DNA of 64,000 nt from Companilactobacillus kedongensis (GCF_003946625.1 NZ_RHOR01000003.1:62001-126000), one strand, 5' to 3'; shown: positions 1-9,133, counted from the stretch's first letter. The notes: generated by a model from the letters alone, not told the origin. A program made the numbers and translations.

Positions 1-1137
1 TAAATTTTCAGCGTCAACTTCGATTTTAATGGCCAACATATCTAAAGTATCAGCTTTAATAACGGAGTTTAGAAATTCAGGATAGGGGGCATTTTCATCA
101 TTATTTAGTTCCTTAAACTTCTTAGCGTCAAAAATAACGTAAGGATGTAGTTGAGCATTGGGAACTCTCCACTGACCATGATTTTGAATATGGCCATGTC
201 TATGGATCTCGTTTTCATCAAAATAGCGAGTTCCGTCATCTCCTACAACAAAGACACTTCCACTATGGAGTTGTGGCCAATCAAATGGCAAAAATTGTGC
301 ACGTTGGCCAGCGGCTGGCTTAGGAGTCAGGCCATGGAAGATACCATATGATTCGTAGTTTGCCATGTTATAGAGTTTTGCCCCGATGTCCTGGGCCATT
401 GATACACCCGCACCTTTGTTATACAGAGAGCCGATAGGGTGTAGACTTGTTTCTCCCAAATAGTTCTCAACCATTTCAGGATTATTTTCAAATCCACCGG
501 TGGCAAGAACAACACCATTATTAACTTTAATATCTAATAACTGGTCGTTTTGCTCAATTTGAATGCCAATGATAGTTTTGCTGTCAAAATCTTGGATAAG
601 ATGTTTGGCAGGTGTCTCATATAAAACATCAATTTTATCAGCACGGTCAGTTACTTGTTTACGTAAATTTTTCCATAGAGCTGCGTCGGCAACCCCTTCG
701 TGAACAGCTACAAGTTCATGAGTTGCTTCACCTGATAATTCCGGATACTCATGTGCCATAAAATAGAGTGCCTTTGAAACAGGGGAATCTGGATGTTTTC
801 CCATTATAAAGGGTTTAACGCCTAAATATTTTTCCAAGTATTCGGGAATTTTATATAGTCCCTCAACATATTTATTCATTAAATTTTTGTCATATGAAAG
901 TGGATCGGCAAGTGCATCATAGTAGTTTTTTAAATCATCCAAGTCGTCACCAGAGGCAATAACTTGTCCGGCATAACGAGTATTTCCACCTTCGTGGCCT
1001 TCAGGGGCAGAATCGACTAGTAATACCTTAGCACCATTATCAGCTGCAAAACGGGCAGCAGTTGCCCCGGCACCGCCGAATCCCAAAACAGCTACATCAT
1101 ATATTGCATCCCAAGCGCTGTATCTATTTTTGAACAT
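1..1137 (-). CDS. FAD-dependent reductase flavoprotein (fumarate/urocanate reductase-like), partial
   Basis: The first 379 residues are present; the C-terminus lies beyond the window start. Residues 15-30 read DVAVLGFGGAGATAAR, the dinucleotide-binding motif of the FAD_binding_2 family, followed by an acidic strand end (VLLVDS) and GGNTRYAG, which in this family contacts FAD. These features match the flavoprotein subunit of soluble fumarate, urocanate or 3-ketosteroid reductases. The substrate cannot be told from this half. An ATG exists at 1143, but AGGAG lies only 2 bases before it; the ATG at 1137 has ideal spacing (8 bases), so I use it. It is divergent from the old-yellow-enzyme gene at 1262, sharing a 124-bp promoter region. 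Relatives often carry a covalently bound FMN added by ApbE, and an apbE gene lies at 10538; that link is inference. Confidence 0.85.
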   Translation of the reverse strand, partial: MFKNRYSAWDAIYDVAVLGFGGAGATAARFAADNGAKVLLVDSAPEGHEGGNTRYAGQVIASGDDLDDLKNYYDALADPLSYDKNLMNKYVEGLYKIPEYLEKYLGVKPFIMGKHPDSPVSKALYFMAHEYPELSGEATHELVAVHEGVADAALWKNLRKQVTDRADKIDVLYETPAKHLIQDFDSKTIIGIQIEQNDQLLDIKVNNGVVLATGGFENNPEMVENYLGETSLHPIGSLYNKGAGVSMAQDIGAKLYNMANYESYGIFHGLTPKPAAGQRAQFLPFDWPQLHSGSVFVVGDDGTRYFDENEIHRHGHIQNHGQWRVPNAQLHPYVIFDAKKFKELNNDENAPYPEFLNSVIKADTLDMLAIKIEVDAENL

Positions 1138-1261
1138 TTCCATCACTCCTTTATTTCTAGTATAGAGCTTATAAACGATTAAATATATTCCAAATTAAAT
1201 ATTTCACAATATCTATTATTAGAGTTATCATAATCGTATTAAGATAATTGGAGGGGTATGA

Positions 1262-2449
1262 ATGACAAAATATAAATTTTTGGAACCATATACTTTTGCA
1301 AAAAAGGGTATTACTGTGAAAAACAGGATCGTAATACCACCAATGACTGAAATGATGAGCTTCTCAAATGGTGAGGTCACGAGAGACGAGCTTAGATATT
1401 ACAATATTCACACTGGTGGAGCTGGTATGTTCATTACCGCTGTTGCCAATGTAAACGATGAGGGTAAAGGCTTTGAGGGTGAATTAAGTGCCGCCGATGA
1501 TAAATTTATTCCTAGTTTGACTAGTTTAGCTGACACTATGCACAAGAATGGTACTAAAGCTATTTTACAAATTTTCAGTGCCGGACGAATGACTTTTAAG
1601 TCAGTACTTCGTGGCAAACAACCAGTTAGTGCCAGTGCTGTCACAGCTTTACGTAATAATTCTGAGGAACCAAGAGCTTTGAGTGAAGAAGAAGTTGAAC
1701 AAACTATCAAAGACTTTGGACAAGCAACTAGACGTGCTATTCAAGCTGGATTTGATGGCGTTGAAATTCATGGTGCAAATACTTACTTGATCCAACAATT
1801 CTTCTCACCACACAGTAATCGCCGTGATGACAGATGGGGTGGCAGTCTTGAAAAGAGAATGGCCTTTCCATTTGCTGTGATCGATGAAGCACAAAAAGCT
1901 ATTGATAAATATGCTAAAACACCATTTATTCTTGGTTATCGCCTCTCACCTGAGGAAGTCGAAAAGCCAGGTATTAGAATAGAAGATACTTTAGCATTTG
2001 TTGATGCAATTAAGAATAAACCAATCGATTACTTACATGTATCAATGGGTGATGTATGGCGCAAGTCACTCAATGATAAGTCGATCGATACACCATTAAA
2101 CCTATTGATCAAGGAACACTTGGGCAAAGATATTCCATTGATCGGTGTTGGAGACATTCAATCACCAGCAGATGCTGAAAAAGTGCTCGATAATGGTATC
2201 GAATTTGCAGCTATCGGACGTGAAAGCTTACGTGAACCAAATTGGGTTCAGAAGGTTGAGTCTGGTGATGAAAATGCCATTCGTTATACATTATCGTTGT
2301 CAGATCACGATTCTCTTGGACTTTCAGGAACATTCTGGGAGTTCTTATTAGCATCATTTAGACCTGGATTACAAATCAGCAGTGATGCTCAAACGGACCG
2401 TTCATTGTTTAATAACGCTTTGGATGGCATATTTGCTGGGGCAAAATAG
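1262..2449 (+). CDS. NADH-dependent flavin oxidoreductase, old yellow enzyme family
   Basis: A 395-residue FMN-binding TIM barrel of the OYE/YqjM/2,4-dienoyl-CoA reductase-like group. It would use NAD(P)H to reduce activated C=C bonds or related electrophiles in the cytosol. Visible motifs: NRIVIPPMT at about 21-29 (FMN site), the H170-x2-N173 pair in GVEIHGAN that binds the substrate carbonyl, and SNRRDDRWGGS at 185-195. The phosphate-binding end is GVGDIQSP...FAAIGR. The length is normal for the single-domain form, and no 4Fe-4S or second flavin domain follows. The start has GGAGGGG 5 bases upstream. It is divergent from the FAD reductase at 1137. Its 3' end runs into structured repeat A1 and then a terminator. 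The physiological substrate is unknown. Confidence 0.9.
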   Translation: MTKYKFLEPYTFAKKGITVKNRIVIPPMTEMMSFSNGEVTRDELRYYNIHTGGAGMFITAVANVNDEGKGFEGELSAADDKFIPSLTSLADTMHKNGTKAILQIFSAGRMTFKSVLRGKQPVSASAVTALRNNSEEPRALSEEEVEQTIKDFGQATRRAIQAGFDGVEIHGANTYLIQQFFSPHSNRRDDRWGGSLEKRMAFPFAVIDEAQKAIDKYAKTPFILGYRLSPEEVEKPGIRIEDTLAFVDAIKNKPIDYLHVSMGDVWRKSLNDKSIDTPLNLLIKEHLGKDIPLIGVGDIQSPADAEKVLDNGIEFAAIGRESLREPNWVQKVESGDENAIRYTLSLSDHDSLGLSGTFWEFLLASFRPGLQISSDAQTDRSLFNNALDGIFAGAK

Positions 2450-2459
2450 TAGTTTTTTT

Positions 2460-2632
2460 GCCGCCTACGAGCACGAGGATGTTGGCCTGCTGTGCGACCG
2501 ACACGAACCAAGGTTTCGTGTCTCGATTTCAAGCTCTGCTGTCGCAAATCTCGAAATCGTCGGTTCCGTAAGCACAGCTACGCTGTACTAACGCAACTTT
2601 CACTGCTGGCCAACATCCTCGTGCTCTCCGGC
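2460..2632 (+). repeat. Family A 3'-end element, copy A1 (forward)
   Basis: A multi-stem palindromic element 10 bases after the stop of the OYE gene. The closing stem is a perfect 19-bp pairing of 2469-2487 with 2608-2626, plus GCCG (2460) with CGGC (2632). Inside are three hairpins: CACGAA/TTCGTG around the loop CCAAGG, the core CGATTTCAAG/CTCGAAATCG, and AGCACAGC/GCTGTACT. It has the same layout as 13 other copies in the window. It is oriented like the upstream gene and lies between its stop codon and the terminator at 2658. Confidence 0.9.
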
Positions 2633-2657
2633 TAGTTTTAAATAGTATATGAAAAAA

Positions 2658-2704
2658 GATCCCTAAATATACAAGATTTATGAAAATCTGTATATCTAGG
2701 GATC
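2658..2704. terminator. Bidirectional Rho-independent terminator
   Basis: A long hairpin (GATCCCTA.ATATACA.GATTT paired with AAATCTGTATATCTAGGGATC) flanked by an A-run on the left and TTTATTT on the right. It can end transcription of both the OYE gene and asnA, and separates elements A1 and A2. Confidence 0.8.
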
Positions 2705-2737
2705 TTTATTTCCTATCATAAATTATATAGGACATAG

Positions 2738-2800
2738 AGCTGGAGATTTTGAGTAATGGAACCAGTTGCGCAGGTGGAATTACTCAAAATCGGAAGCGGC
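2738..2800 (-). repeat. Family A element, reduced copy A2 (reverse)
   Basis: Only the outer part of the element is present. GATTTTGAGTAAT pairs with ATTACTCAAAATC, and a short central GTTGCGCA replaces the three inner hairpins. It keeps the GCCGC and AGCT ends of full copies. It begins 13 bases after the asnA stop codon, in asnA orientation. It looks like a deletion derivative or minimal form of subtype 2. Confidence 0.75.
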
Positions 2801-2813
2801 AATAAACGACAGA

Positions 2814-3821
2814 TTACAAAATTTGAATCTTGTTTTCATAACATTTGTCGATCATGTCTTGTGGCCAAACACTAGCTTGAACTTCACCAACGTGAGCCTT
2901 GCCAAGTAATAGCATACATAGACGTGATTGTCCGATACCACCACCGATAGTGTATGGCAATTCACCGTTTTCTAGCATTTGGTGATATGGAAGTTTAAGA
3001 CGATCTTCAGCATCAGCTTCTTTTAATTGAGCCTTCATTGATTCTTCGCTGACACGGATACCCATACTTGAGATTTCTAAAGCCATTTGTAGAGGTTCAT
3101 ACCAGAAGAGGATATCACCATTTAATTTCCAGTCATCATAGTCAGGGGCACGACCGTCATGACGTTTACCTGATTTCATTTTGCCACCGATTTGCATTAA
3201 GAAGACACAGCCTAATTCTTTAGTAATGGCATTTTCACGTTCTTTAGGTGTCATGTCTGGGAATCTGTCTTCAAGTTCTTGGGTTGTAACAAAGTGGATT
3301 TCATCAGGTAAGTGATAAACAGCTTCTGGGAATTTGTACCAAACTTCGTGTTCCATATGTTTGATAACTTTGAAAATTGTCTTAACAGTAGCTTTAAGAG
3401 TTTCAGTTGTACGTTCTTCTTTAGAAATAACTTTCTCCCAATCCCATTGGTCAACATAGATGGAATGGATGTTATCAAGATCTTCGTCTTTTCTGATAGC
3501 GTTCATATTTGTATAGAGACCTGTATGCATGCCGAAGCCGTAACGTTTCAAAGCAACACGTTTCCACTTAGCTAGTGAGTGAACGATTTCGATTGTTTGG
3601 TCAGGAATATCTTTCATAGTGAATGAAACTGGAGTTTCAACACCGTTCAAGTTATCGTTTAGACCTGTTGATTTTTCAACAAACATAGGAGCTGATAAAC
3701 GTGATAGATTGAGTTCCTTACCGAATTCGTCTTGAAAAGTTTCACGAATGTAACGAATTGCTTTTTGTGTTTCGATGATTGATAGTTTTGGATCGTATGA
3801 TTCAGGAATTGTTAAATGCAT
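2814..3821 (-). CDS. asnA: Aspartate--ammonia ligase (asparagine synthetase A)
   Basis: A 335-residue enzyme making asparagine from aspartate, ammonia and ATP in the cytosol. The whole length matches the AsnA family (about 330 aa, class II aminoacyl-tRNA synthetase-like fold). Characteristic segments are [15 protein letters not shown] near residue 45, [12 protein letters not shown] near 87, and the C-terminal [23 protein letters not shown] with the motif-3-like arginine. The start has AAGGAG 8 bases upstream. A T-box leader (3871-4152) precedes it, so expression should rise when tRNA-Asn is uncharged. A glutamine-dependent AsnB is encoded at 13432, so the cell has two asparagine routes. A reduced family A element and a bidirectional terminator follow the gene. 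Confidence 0.97.
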   Translation of the reverse strand: MHLTIPESYDPKLSIIETQKAIRYIRETFQDEFGKELNLSRLSAPMFVEKSTGLNDNLNGVETPVSFTMKDIPDQTIEIVHSLAKWKRVALKRYGFGMHTGLYTNMNAIRKDEDLDNIHSIYVDQWDWEKVISKEERTTETLKATVKTIFKVIKHMEHEVWYKFPEAVYHLPDEIHFVTTQELEDRFPDMTPKERENAITKELGCVFLMQIGGKMKSGKRHDGRAPDYDDWKLNGDILFWYEPLQMALEISSMGIRVSEESMKAQLKEADAEDRLKLPYHQMLENGELPYTIGGGIGQSRLCMLLLGKAHVGEVQASVWPQDMIDKCYENKIQIL

Positions 3822-3870
3822 AGGTAGGTCTCCTTCATTTTTTTAAATTTAGTCGATAAAAGACAGGCAA

Positions 3871-4152
3871 CAAAAAAAGTCTTTCATCCCTAATAAAAGG
3901 GACGAAAGACTTTCGCGGTACCACCCAAGTTGCTTATCAAAAATAAGCCACCTCAATAAGAGTACAAAGAAACTATACTCTGCCGATGGTAACGTATCGG
4001 TTACGTCTAAACTTACTTTGGAAAATCCATTTCGGCCAGAAACATAAGAAAGGGTTATTCAGAAAATTCAACGCTGCTTGGGTTCTCACCAATCCCAATT
4101 CACTGTCAGGTTGAGTAAACTTACTCTTCTTTCTTGTCGTCTTTATCTTGTG
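3871..4152 (-). promoter_or_regulatory. T-box riboswitch, predicted tRNA-Asn specific
   Basis: The leader of asnA. On the minus strand the conserved T-box sequence GGGTGGTACCGCG (3914-3926) is followed by the terminator hairpin AAGTCTTTCGTCCC...GGGATGAAAGACTT with a T-run ending at about 3872. Upstream is a stem I region with GGTGAGA at its apex and the stretch GAATAACC, where AAC (4056-4054), an asparagine codon, is the likely specifier. A promoter fits at TTTACA (4186-4181) and TAGTAT (4164-4159), 16 bp apart. The specifier position is read by eye. Confidence 0.9.
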
Positions 4153-4214
4153 ACATTTATACTAGCATTATTTCTGAAAATGTAAATAGTTTTTTTAAAA
4201 TAATGTTCAGAAGA

Positions 4215-4823
4215 TTAAATTATGGTTAGAAAACTATATAGTAGTTTTAATCCATAGATAATAATTATAATTCCACAGACCAAGTTGATAGATTTCAATA
4301 CTTTGGCGTTGAACCAATTACTAAACATCGAGATAACTAAGGTCAAACTAGTAAACCAGATCAATGATGCTGAAGCTACTCCGGTGATGAATGGTGTTGC
4401 GCTGGTTGCTGGAAGTGTTGCGTTGAAGGCACCAAGCATCATTGTTCCGTCGATAATTGCTTGAGGATTGGCCCAAGTGACCACAAAGGCTGTGGTAGTA
4501 GTTTTTTTGAGTGAAGTGGGAGATTTCGAACTTTTAAGATTAGATTTATGAGGACGTAATAAACCGATCCCAATATAGATAACAATTAGGCTACCAAAAA
4601 AGAGAATTGCCAACTGTACCCATTTGTAGTGTTTCATCACGACGCCGATCCCAAAAAAGCAGCTAATGGATAACGCAATATCAAAGAAAATTACTATTAA
4701 AGCTGTCAATAGAGCTCGTTTTTTCGTGTGTGTTAAAGCTGAATCGATCACAAAAAGGTTTTGCATGCCAATTGGAGCAACATAAGCTAATCCCATTGTT
4801 AATCCTTGAATAAAAAAATTCAT
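4215..4823 (-). CDS. LysE-family amino acid exporter
   Basis: A 202-residue membrane protein of the LysE/ArgO/RhtB superfamily, which exports basic or other amino acids using the proton gradient. The N-terminus (about residues 5-25) carries the family signature GLAYVAPIGMQNLFVI, and WANPQAIIDG near residue 115 matches the conserved second half. About six hydrophobic segments are visible, separated by a basic loop at 90-105. ATG at 4823 has AAGGAG 8 bases upstream. It is divergent from the MocR-type regulator at 4947; such pairing suggests that the regulator controls the exporter. The substrate is not known. Closest in length and motifs to the LysE/ArgO branch. Confidence 0.9.
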   Translation of the reverse strand: MNFFIQGLTMGLAYVAPIGMQNLFVIDSALTHTKKRALLTALIVIFFDIALSISCFFGIGVVMKHYKWVQLAILFFGSLIVIYIGIGLLRPHKSNLKSSKSPTSLKKTTTTAFVVTWANPQAIIDGTMMLGAFNATLPATSATPFITGVASASLIWFTSLTLVISMFSNWFNAKVLKSINLVCGIIIIIYGLKLLYSFLTII

Positions 4824-4946
4824 CTAGATTTACTCCTTACCAACCAAGTTACGCATAATTAAGATTGCTTAAATGATTATATGGCGATTATTGTGCTTTG
4901 TAACCAGCCAATAGCAAAATACATACCCAGCCAAAAGGAGATAAAA

Positions 4947-6401
4947 ATGCAAAAAATCTCACCAATTCAAATAGAATGGCGTCCTGAAAAAAATGGTCAT
5001 ACTCCAGTCTATAAACAAATAGTCCAATTTGTTTGCGACAAGGTAGCTGCAGGTGAGTGGACCGTTGGAACTAAATTACCATCGCAACGTGCTTTAGCAG
5101 AATTATTTGAAGTTAATCGCAGTACGATAACCACGGCTATCGATGAATTGACTTCTTATGGGATAGTTTCTGGAAGACACGGTGCCGGAACTCAAATTTC
5201 GAGTAATACTTGGTCGTTATTTTTACCGAAATCAAACTGGAATGAATATTTGAAATCTGGATCATTCCAAGAGAACAACGTCATGATCCAAGCTATCAAT
5301 CGATTAGAATTTGAACCTAGTGTTATTAGAATTGGAACTGGAGAAATTGATCCCAGACTATTTTCACAAAGTATGTGGAGTAAAACATTACAAAAAGTCG
5401 GCTCCAAATTGACATCCTTAGGTTACTTAGAAAATTTAGGATTATTGGAATTACGTCAAGCAATAGCTAAACATTTAGAAGATTCGGGGATAAGAGCTGA
5501 TCCAGAAAATATTTTGATAACTTCGGGATCGTTACAGGCTCTCCAGTTGATTGCTGTATGTTTATTACAAAAAGGTAGTACAGTTTTTACAGAAGCTCCG
5601 AGTTATCTGAAATCTTTACAGATGTTTCAATCAGCTGGCATGAACTTAAAAGGAATACCGATGGATGAAAATGGAATAGAATATTGGAAATTATCTTCAG
5701 GTGAGACAGTTGATTCTAGTGTTCTCTATACGATACCGACTAATCAAAATCCTACTGGTACGACTATGTCAGAAAATCGTCGTCAAGAATTGATGAAGTA
5801 CTGCATTGATAATCAATTGCCAATTATTGAAGATGGCGCCTATCAGGAACTGTCTTATAACGGCGTTATATCTAAAACACTAAAGTCAATGGATGAAAAT
5901 GGAATGGTTATTTATCTTGGCACAGCCTCTAAGACGTTAGCACCGGGACTAAGAATCGGCTGGGTCGTTGCTTCCAAACCGATTGTTGAACGTTTAGGCG
6001 ATGTGAAAATGCAGATGGACTATGGTGCGAGTTCTTTATCACAGTGGGCATTGACTGAATTTTTAAATAGCGGAGCGTATGATGAGTACTTGTCAGATCT
6101 AAAGATAGAGCTGAAGAATCGTCGAGATAATGCCTTGAAAAGTTTAGAAAAGTATTTTAAAGATTTGGCTAGTTGGAATAAACCTGATGGCGGCTTTTAC
6201 ATCTGGTTAACTTTTAAAAACAATATAAGAATTGAACAACTTTTTGATGCGGCTATCAAAGAAAAAATCCTGCTTAATCCTGGAGACATCTATGATTTTA
6301 AGGAGGATCACTCATTAAGATTATCTTTTGCCTATGTTAATAGTGACGAATTCAATCGAGCAATCAGGGAACTATCTGAAATAATAAAAGAATTGAACTA
6401 G
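4947..6401 (+). CDS. MocR-type transcriptional regulator (GntR HTH fused to aminotransferase fold)
   Basis: A 484-residue regulator. Residues about 15-85 form a GntR winged helix (YKQIVQFVCDKVAAGEW...LPSQRALAELFEVNRSTI). Residues about 110-480 are a fold-type I aminotransferase domain with PLP lysine at about 329 in GTASKTLAPGLRIGW and the NQNPTG motif. Such proteins sense PLP or amino acids and usually control a neighbouring gene. Here that is the divergent LysE exporter, with a 123-bp shared region. An upstream in-frame start at 4881 would add 22 residues, but AAGGAG at 4935-4940 fits the ATG at 4947. Catalysis is not expected in most family members. Confidence 0.9.
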   Translation: MQKISPIQIEWRPEKNGHTPVYKQIVQFVCDKVAAGEWTVGTKLPSQRALAELFEVNRSTITTAIDELTSYGIVSGRHGAGTQISSNTWSLFLPKSNWNEYLKSGSFQENNVMIQAINRLEFEPSVIRIGTGEIDPRLFSQSMWSKTLQKVGSKLTSLGYLENLGLLELRQAIAKHLEDSGIRADPENILITSGSLQALQLIAVCLLQKGSTVFTEAPSYLKSLQMFQSAGMNLKGIPMDENGIEYWKLSSGETVDSSVLYTIPTNQNPTGTTMSENRRQELMKYCIDNQLPIIEDGAYQELSYNGVISKTLKSMDENGMVIYLGTASKTLAPGLRIGWVVASKPIVERLGDVKMQMDYGASSLSQWALTEFLNSGAYDEYLSDLKIELKNRRDNALKSLEKYFKDLASWNKPDGGFYIWLTFKNNIRIEQLFDAAIKEKILLNPGDIYDFKEDHSLRLSFAYVNSDEFNRAIRELSEIIKELN

Positions 6402-6420
6402 AAATTTTATAACTACAAAA

Positions 6421-6448
6421 AACCTCTTACTTTTCAAAGTAAGAGGTT
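6421..6448. terminator. Bidirectional Rho-independent terminator
   Basis: AACCTCTTAC / GTAAGAGGTT hairpin with A-run before and T8 after. It serves the MocR gene and the metalloprotease gene, which converge here. Confidence 0.9.
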
Positions 6449-6478
6449 TTTTTTGCTTTCAGATGTCAACTAAATTCA

Positions 6479-7207
6479 TTAGTAAATGTTTTTTAAACCA
6501 GCAATATCGCCATCGGATAATTGAGTGACGTTTTGATTGGTAGGATACATGACAGAATTCATATCATCACTGTGATCCAGACCTAGTGCGTGGCCAACTT
6601 CATGCATCGCTACGGATACTGTAACGGATTCTGAATAGTTCATGTTTATAGATGCAGTCGCGTGATTTATCGCATGTTTGTTAACATCGTTAGTGTTATA
6701 AATCAATTTAGGACCGCCATTTCCTAATTCAATTGAAGAAGCTTTGTAACCTTCATTTTTGTGGTATATGGAGAAGGTGATACGGTTTTGTTTTGCGGTA
6801 CCAGTACCGGCAACTAAATTAACTAGTCCAGTATCGTTATAGGAATCTATGGCTGTTTCAAAGACTTGTTTAACCGATTCTGGTGTCTTGTTGGTGAAAT
6901 GGTAGTAGTAGGTATTATCAACTGAAAAACCATTCATTATAGATAAGATCGGCGTTTGATTAGATGGAGTGGTTTGATTCTCTGAAGCAGTTTTAGTTTT
7001 TTCTCCAGTGGGATCTTTAACAGTAGTACTTTGAATGCTCTTCTCGTTTTGAACGAAACTGTTTACTTTAGATTGGAGATAGTTTGTCGTATTGGTTACA
7101 TGACCGATAACTTGAGCCTTAATATTGTCGGCGGGTTTACTATCAGATTGATCTATAGCCACACCTCCAATAATAAGCAAGCCAAGTAAAATGATACTTC
7201 TCTTCAT
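6479..7207 (-). CDS. Secreted matrixin-like zinc metalloprotease
   Basis: A 242-residue protein with an N-terminal basic-hydrophobic export segment (MKRSIILLGLLIIGGVA), a Ser/Thr/Lys-rich spacer to about residue 95, and a C-terminal catalytic domain. The zinc motif is HEVGHALGLDH (H202, E203, H206, H212), followed by a Met-turn SVMYP (M220). This is the HExxHxxGxxH signature of M10 metzincins. The domain is small and lacks visible hemopexin or propeptide cysteine-switch motifs. No clear signal peptidase I site is obvious, so it may be anchored by its N-terminal helix. Lactobacilli have few metzincins. Substrate unknown; extracellular or surface peptide or protein cleavage is expected. Its start has AAGAAG upstream. 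Confidence 0.85.
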   Translation of the reverse strand: MKRSIILLGLLIIGGVAIDQSDSKPADNIKAQVIGHVTNTTNYLQSKVNSFVQNEKSIQSTTVKDPTGEKTKTASENQTTPSNQTPILSIMNGFSVDNTYYYHFTNKTPESVKQVFETAIDSYNDTGLVNLVAGTGTAKQNRITFSIYHKNEGYKASSIELGNGGPKLIYNTNDVNKHAINHATASINMNYSESVTVSVAMHEVGHALGLDHSDDMNSVMYPTNQNVTQLSDGDIAGLKNIY

Positions 7208-7369
7208 ATAAAACTTCTTTCTGTAATTAGAGTTATCTTAGTTTACAATCAAAACGGCGTGATGTCTATTACAACTTAATGAATTTTCTTCATTTAAAAT
7301 GATAATAACTTAATACTTGAGTATAATTAAAAGATATTAATATTTTGCATTAAACTGAGGGGAATTAAA

Positions 7370-8440
7370 TTGAACGATTTATTACACCGTTATAGGTCTA
7401 TAAGAAATTTTAATTTGATATTGCTAATAGGACTGTTTTTGTTTGCTAATTTGGCCGTTATGATAATTGTTTATTCCTATGTGAGCTTAATAATGATTTT
7501 TAAAACACTTATGTCTACTTTTAAGAAACGTATCAAAGTAAGTATGATCATCTTTTATGGATTCATCTTAGCGATACAGGTTGTATATGCTAGTGTAGCT
7601 GTATTTCCACTGCATAACGTGAATTTAATGTATTATCCGGCAAAAATGTTTGCTGTGATCCTCCTTAGTCTGCCTTTTTTCGTAGAAAGGTTTGTTACTA
7701 ATTCTGATCATCAGGAATTTAGATTACCGACGGCAGGAGAGGCTGCCACGATCAGTTTTGAGGAGTTGAGAGACAATTCAAGTGAAATAAAATCAATGAT
7801 GCAGGTTATGGCGAGGGTCAAAGAGAATGTTTCAGTAGATAATATCAAAACAGTTTTGGAAGACATTCCACGCCACAGCGCTATCAGATATATTAATCAT
7901 GGTTCATTGACTGAGGATTACTTTAAAAAGGCTGAAGCATCATTAGTTGATGAGCACCTATACTTAGTTGTTTCTAATACTGGAAGTCCAGCAAGTGAGA
8001 TTATCTCGACATTTACTCAAAAACAATATAATCATATTTCTCTGTCGTTTGATCGTGATCTTGATACGATAATCAGTTATAACGGTGGTAACAATGTTTA
8101 TCCTCCAGGTATGAATGCTGAAGTCGTTGAATATTTTCATCAAAAGGAAGATGCATCTGTTTTGGTTTATAGTTTGCCAGTCACAGTTAAGCAGAAGCAA
8201 TTTATTCTTGATGAGATAATTGAAATAAATCAAGAAGGCAGTGCCTATAATATGGTCGGTTTGGTTGCAAAACATTCTTATAAACCTAATATAATGTTTT
8301 GTTCTCAGTTTGTTTATAAAATGTTAGAGATGGCGGATCTGACCTTTTTTGATAAGAAGCCAGGAGAAGTTAGACCAACTGATTTTATAGAACTCGATTA
8401 TTATAAGAAATTGAAGTTTGAATATGAAATTAGATTTTAA
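7370..8440 (+). CDS. Membrane-anchored NlpC/P60-like (YiiX-type) papain-fold protein
   Basis: A 356-residue protein with three hydrophobic segments in the first 105 residues (about 15-45, 57-75, 85-102). A helical linker to about 195 leads to a C-terminal domain resembling permuted papain-like NlpC/P60 proteins (YiiX/YebB group). The candidate catalytic pair is H222 in YNHISLSF and C311 in MFCSQFVYKML; the order His before Cys is that of the permuted fold. Such domains act as amidases, acyltransferases or peptidases. The start is TTG with GAGGGG 7-8 bases upstream; no ATG fits. The CPBP protease gene starts 12 bases after its stop, so the two are likely co-transcribed. The true substrate is unknown. 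Confidence 0.7.
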   Translation: MNDLLHRYRSIRNFNLILLIGLFLFANLAVMIIVYSYVSLIMIFKTLMSTFKKRIKVSMIIFYGFILAIQVVYASVAVFPLHNVNLMYYPAKMFAVILLSLPFFVERFVTNSDHQEFRLPTAGEAATISFEELRDNSSEIKSMMQVMARVKENVSVDNIKTVLEDIPRHSAIRYINHGSLTEDYFKKAEASLVDEHLYLVVSNTGSPASEIISTFTQKQYNHISLSFDRDLDTIISYNGGNNVYPPGMNAEVVEYFHQKEDASVLVYSLPVTVKQKQFILDEIIEINQEGSAYNMVGLVAKHSYKPNIMFCSQFVYKMLEMADLTFFDKKPGEVRPTDFIELDYYKKLKFEYEIRF

Positions 8441-8452
8441 GGGAGTATTTTA

Positions 8453-9133
8453 ATGCAACGTAGTCGTGTACAACAATTATTTGGTTCATTAGTGGTTTAC
8501 TTTATATCGGCAGAATTTTTATATTCTTGGTTACGACCAATAATGTCACAAAATCTGGCCAGTGATGCGGTTGTCTTATTAGAATACTTGAGTTGTGCAA
8601 TAGCTTTATTTGCCATTACAGATTCAATGATCATAGATCTTGATGCCATCAGTAAAAATCGTCGTAAATTGTGGTTGATACCATTATTTGTTGTTTTAGA
8701 TTTGGTAGTGCAAATGGTTTTGCAGAATATCTTTACGGCACAATCAGGTAATCAAGGACATGTTGAAAGCATCCTACACAATAATAGTATTTTAGGGCTC
8801 ATTCTGATGTTTATTATGATCGTGATCGTCGGTCCGATAATGGAAGAGATCATCTTTCAGTATTTCTTTCAAAAAACTATCTTCAAAGGATTATTACAAC
8901 GGTTAAATTTGAATAAGTTAACCGTCAGTATCCTAGCAATCATTCTAGCAACTGTTATGTTTATGCTCTATCACGTTACAAGTATGTCTGATTTCACCAG
9001 TCTAGCTATTTTTACGTATAGTGACCTGATACTATTTGCCATTATTTATGAATTGACTGATGACAATTTGGTCTACCCGATCGCAGTACATAGTATAGGT
9101 AATCTGATTGGTTTTATTATGGTATTTATTTAG
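8453..9133 (+). CDS. CPBP-family intramembrane metalloprotease
   Basis: A 226-residue, strongly hydrophobic protein of the CPBP (CAAX protease and bacteriocin-processing, Abi) family. Motif 1 is E131-E132 in MEEIIFQYFFQ; the usual EExxxR arginine is replaced by Q136. Motif 2 has H174 in LYHVTS, and motif 3 has H213 in HSIGNLIGF. In lactic acid bacteria these proteins are linked to bacteriocin self-immunity or protein processing, but no bacteriocin gene is next to it here. It is the second gene of a two-gene unit with the papain-fold membrane protein (12-base gap). Its 3' end overlaps the convergent mscS gene by 8 bases. Confidence 0.8.
   Translation: MQRSRVQQLFGSLVVYFISAEFLYSWLRPIMSQNLASDAVVLLEYLSCAIALFAITDSMIIDLDAISKNRRKLWLIPLFVVLDLVVQMVLQNIFTAQSGNQGHVESILHNNSILGLILMFIMIVIVGPIMEEIIFQYFFQKTIFKGLLQRLNLNKLTVSILAIILATVMFMLYHVTSMSDFTSLAIFTYSDLILFAIIYELTDDNLVYPIAVHSIGNLIGFIMVFI

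Noticed and set aside
2382-2591. 69-residue open frame overlapping the end of the OYE gene and element A1
   Set aside because: A shadow frame within the OYE gene and the repeat; similar frames occur in other copies (19625, 24442, 49130, 55648).
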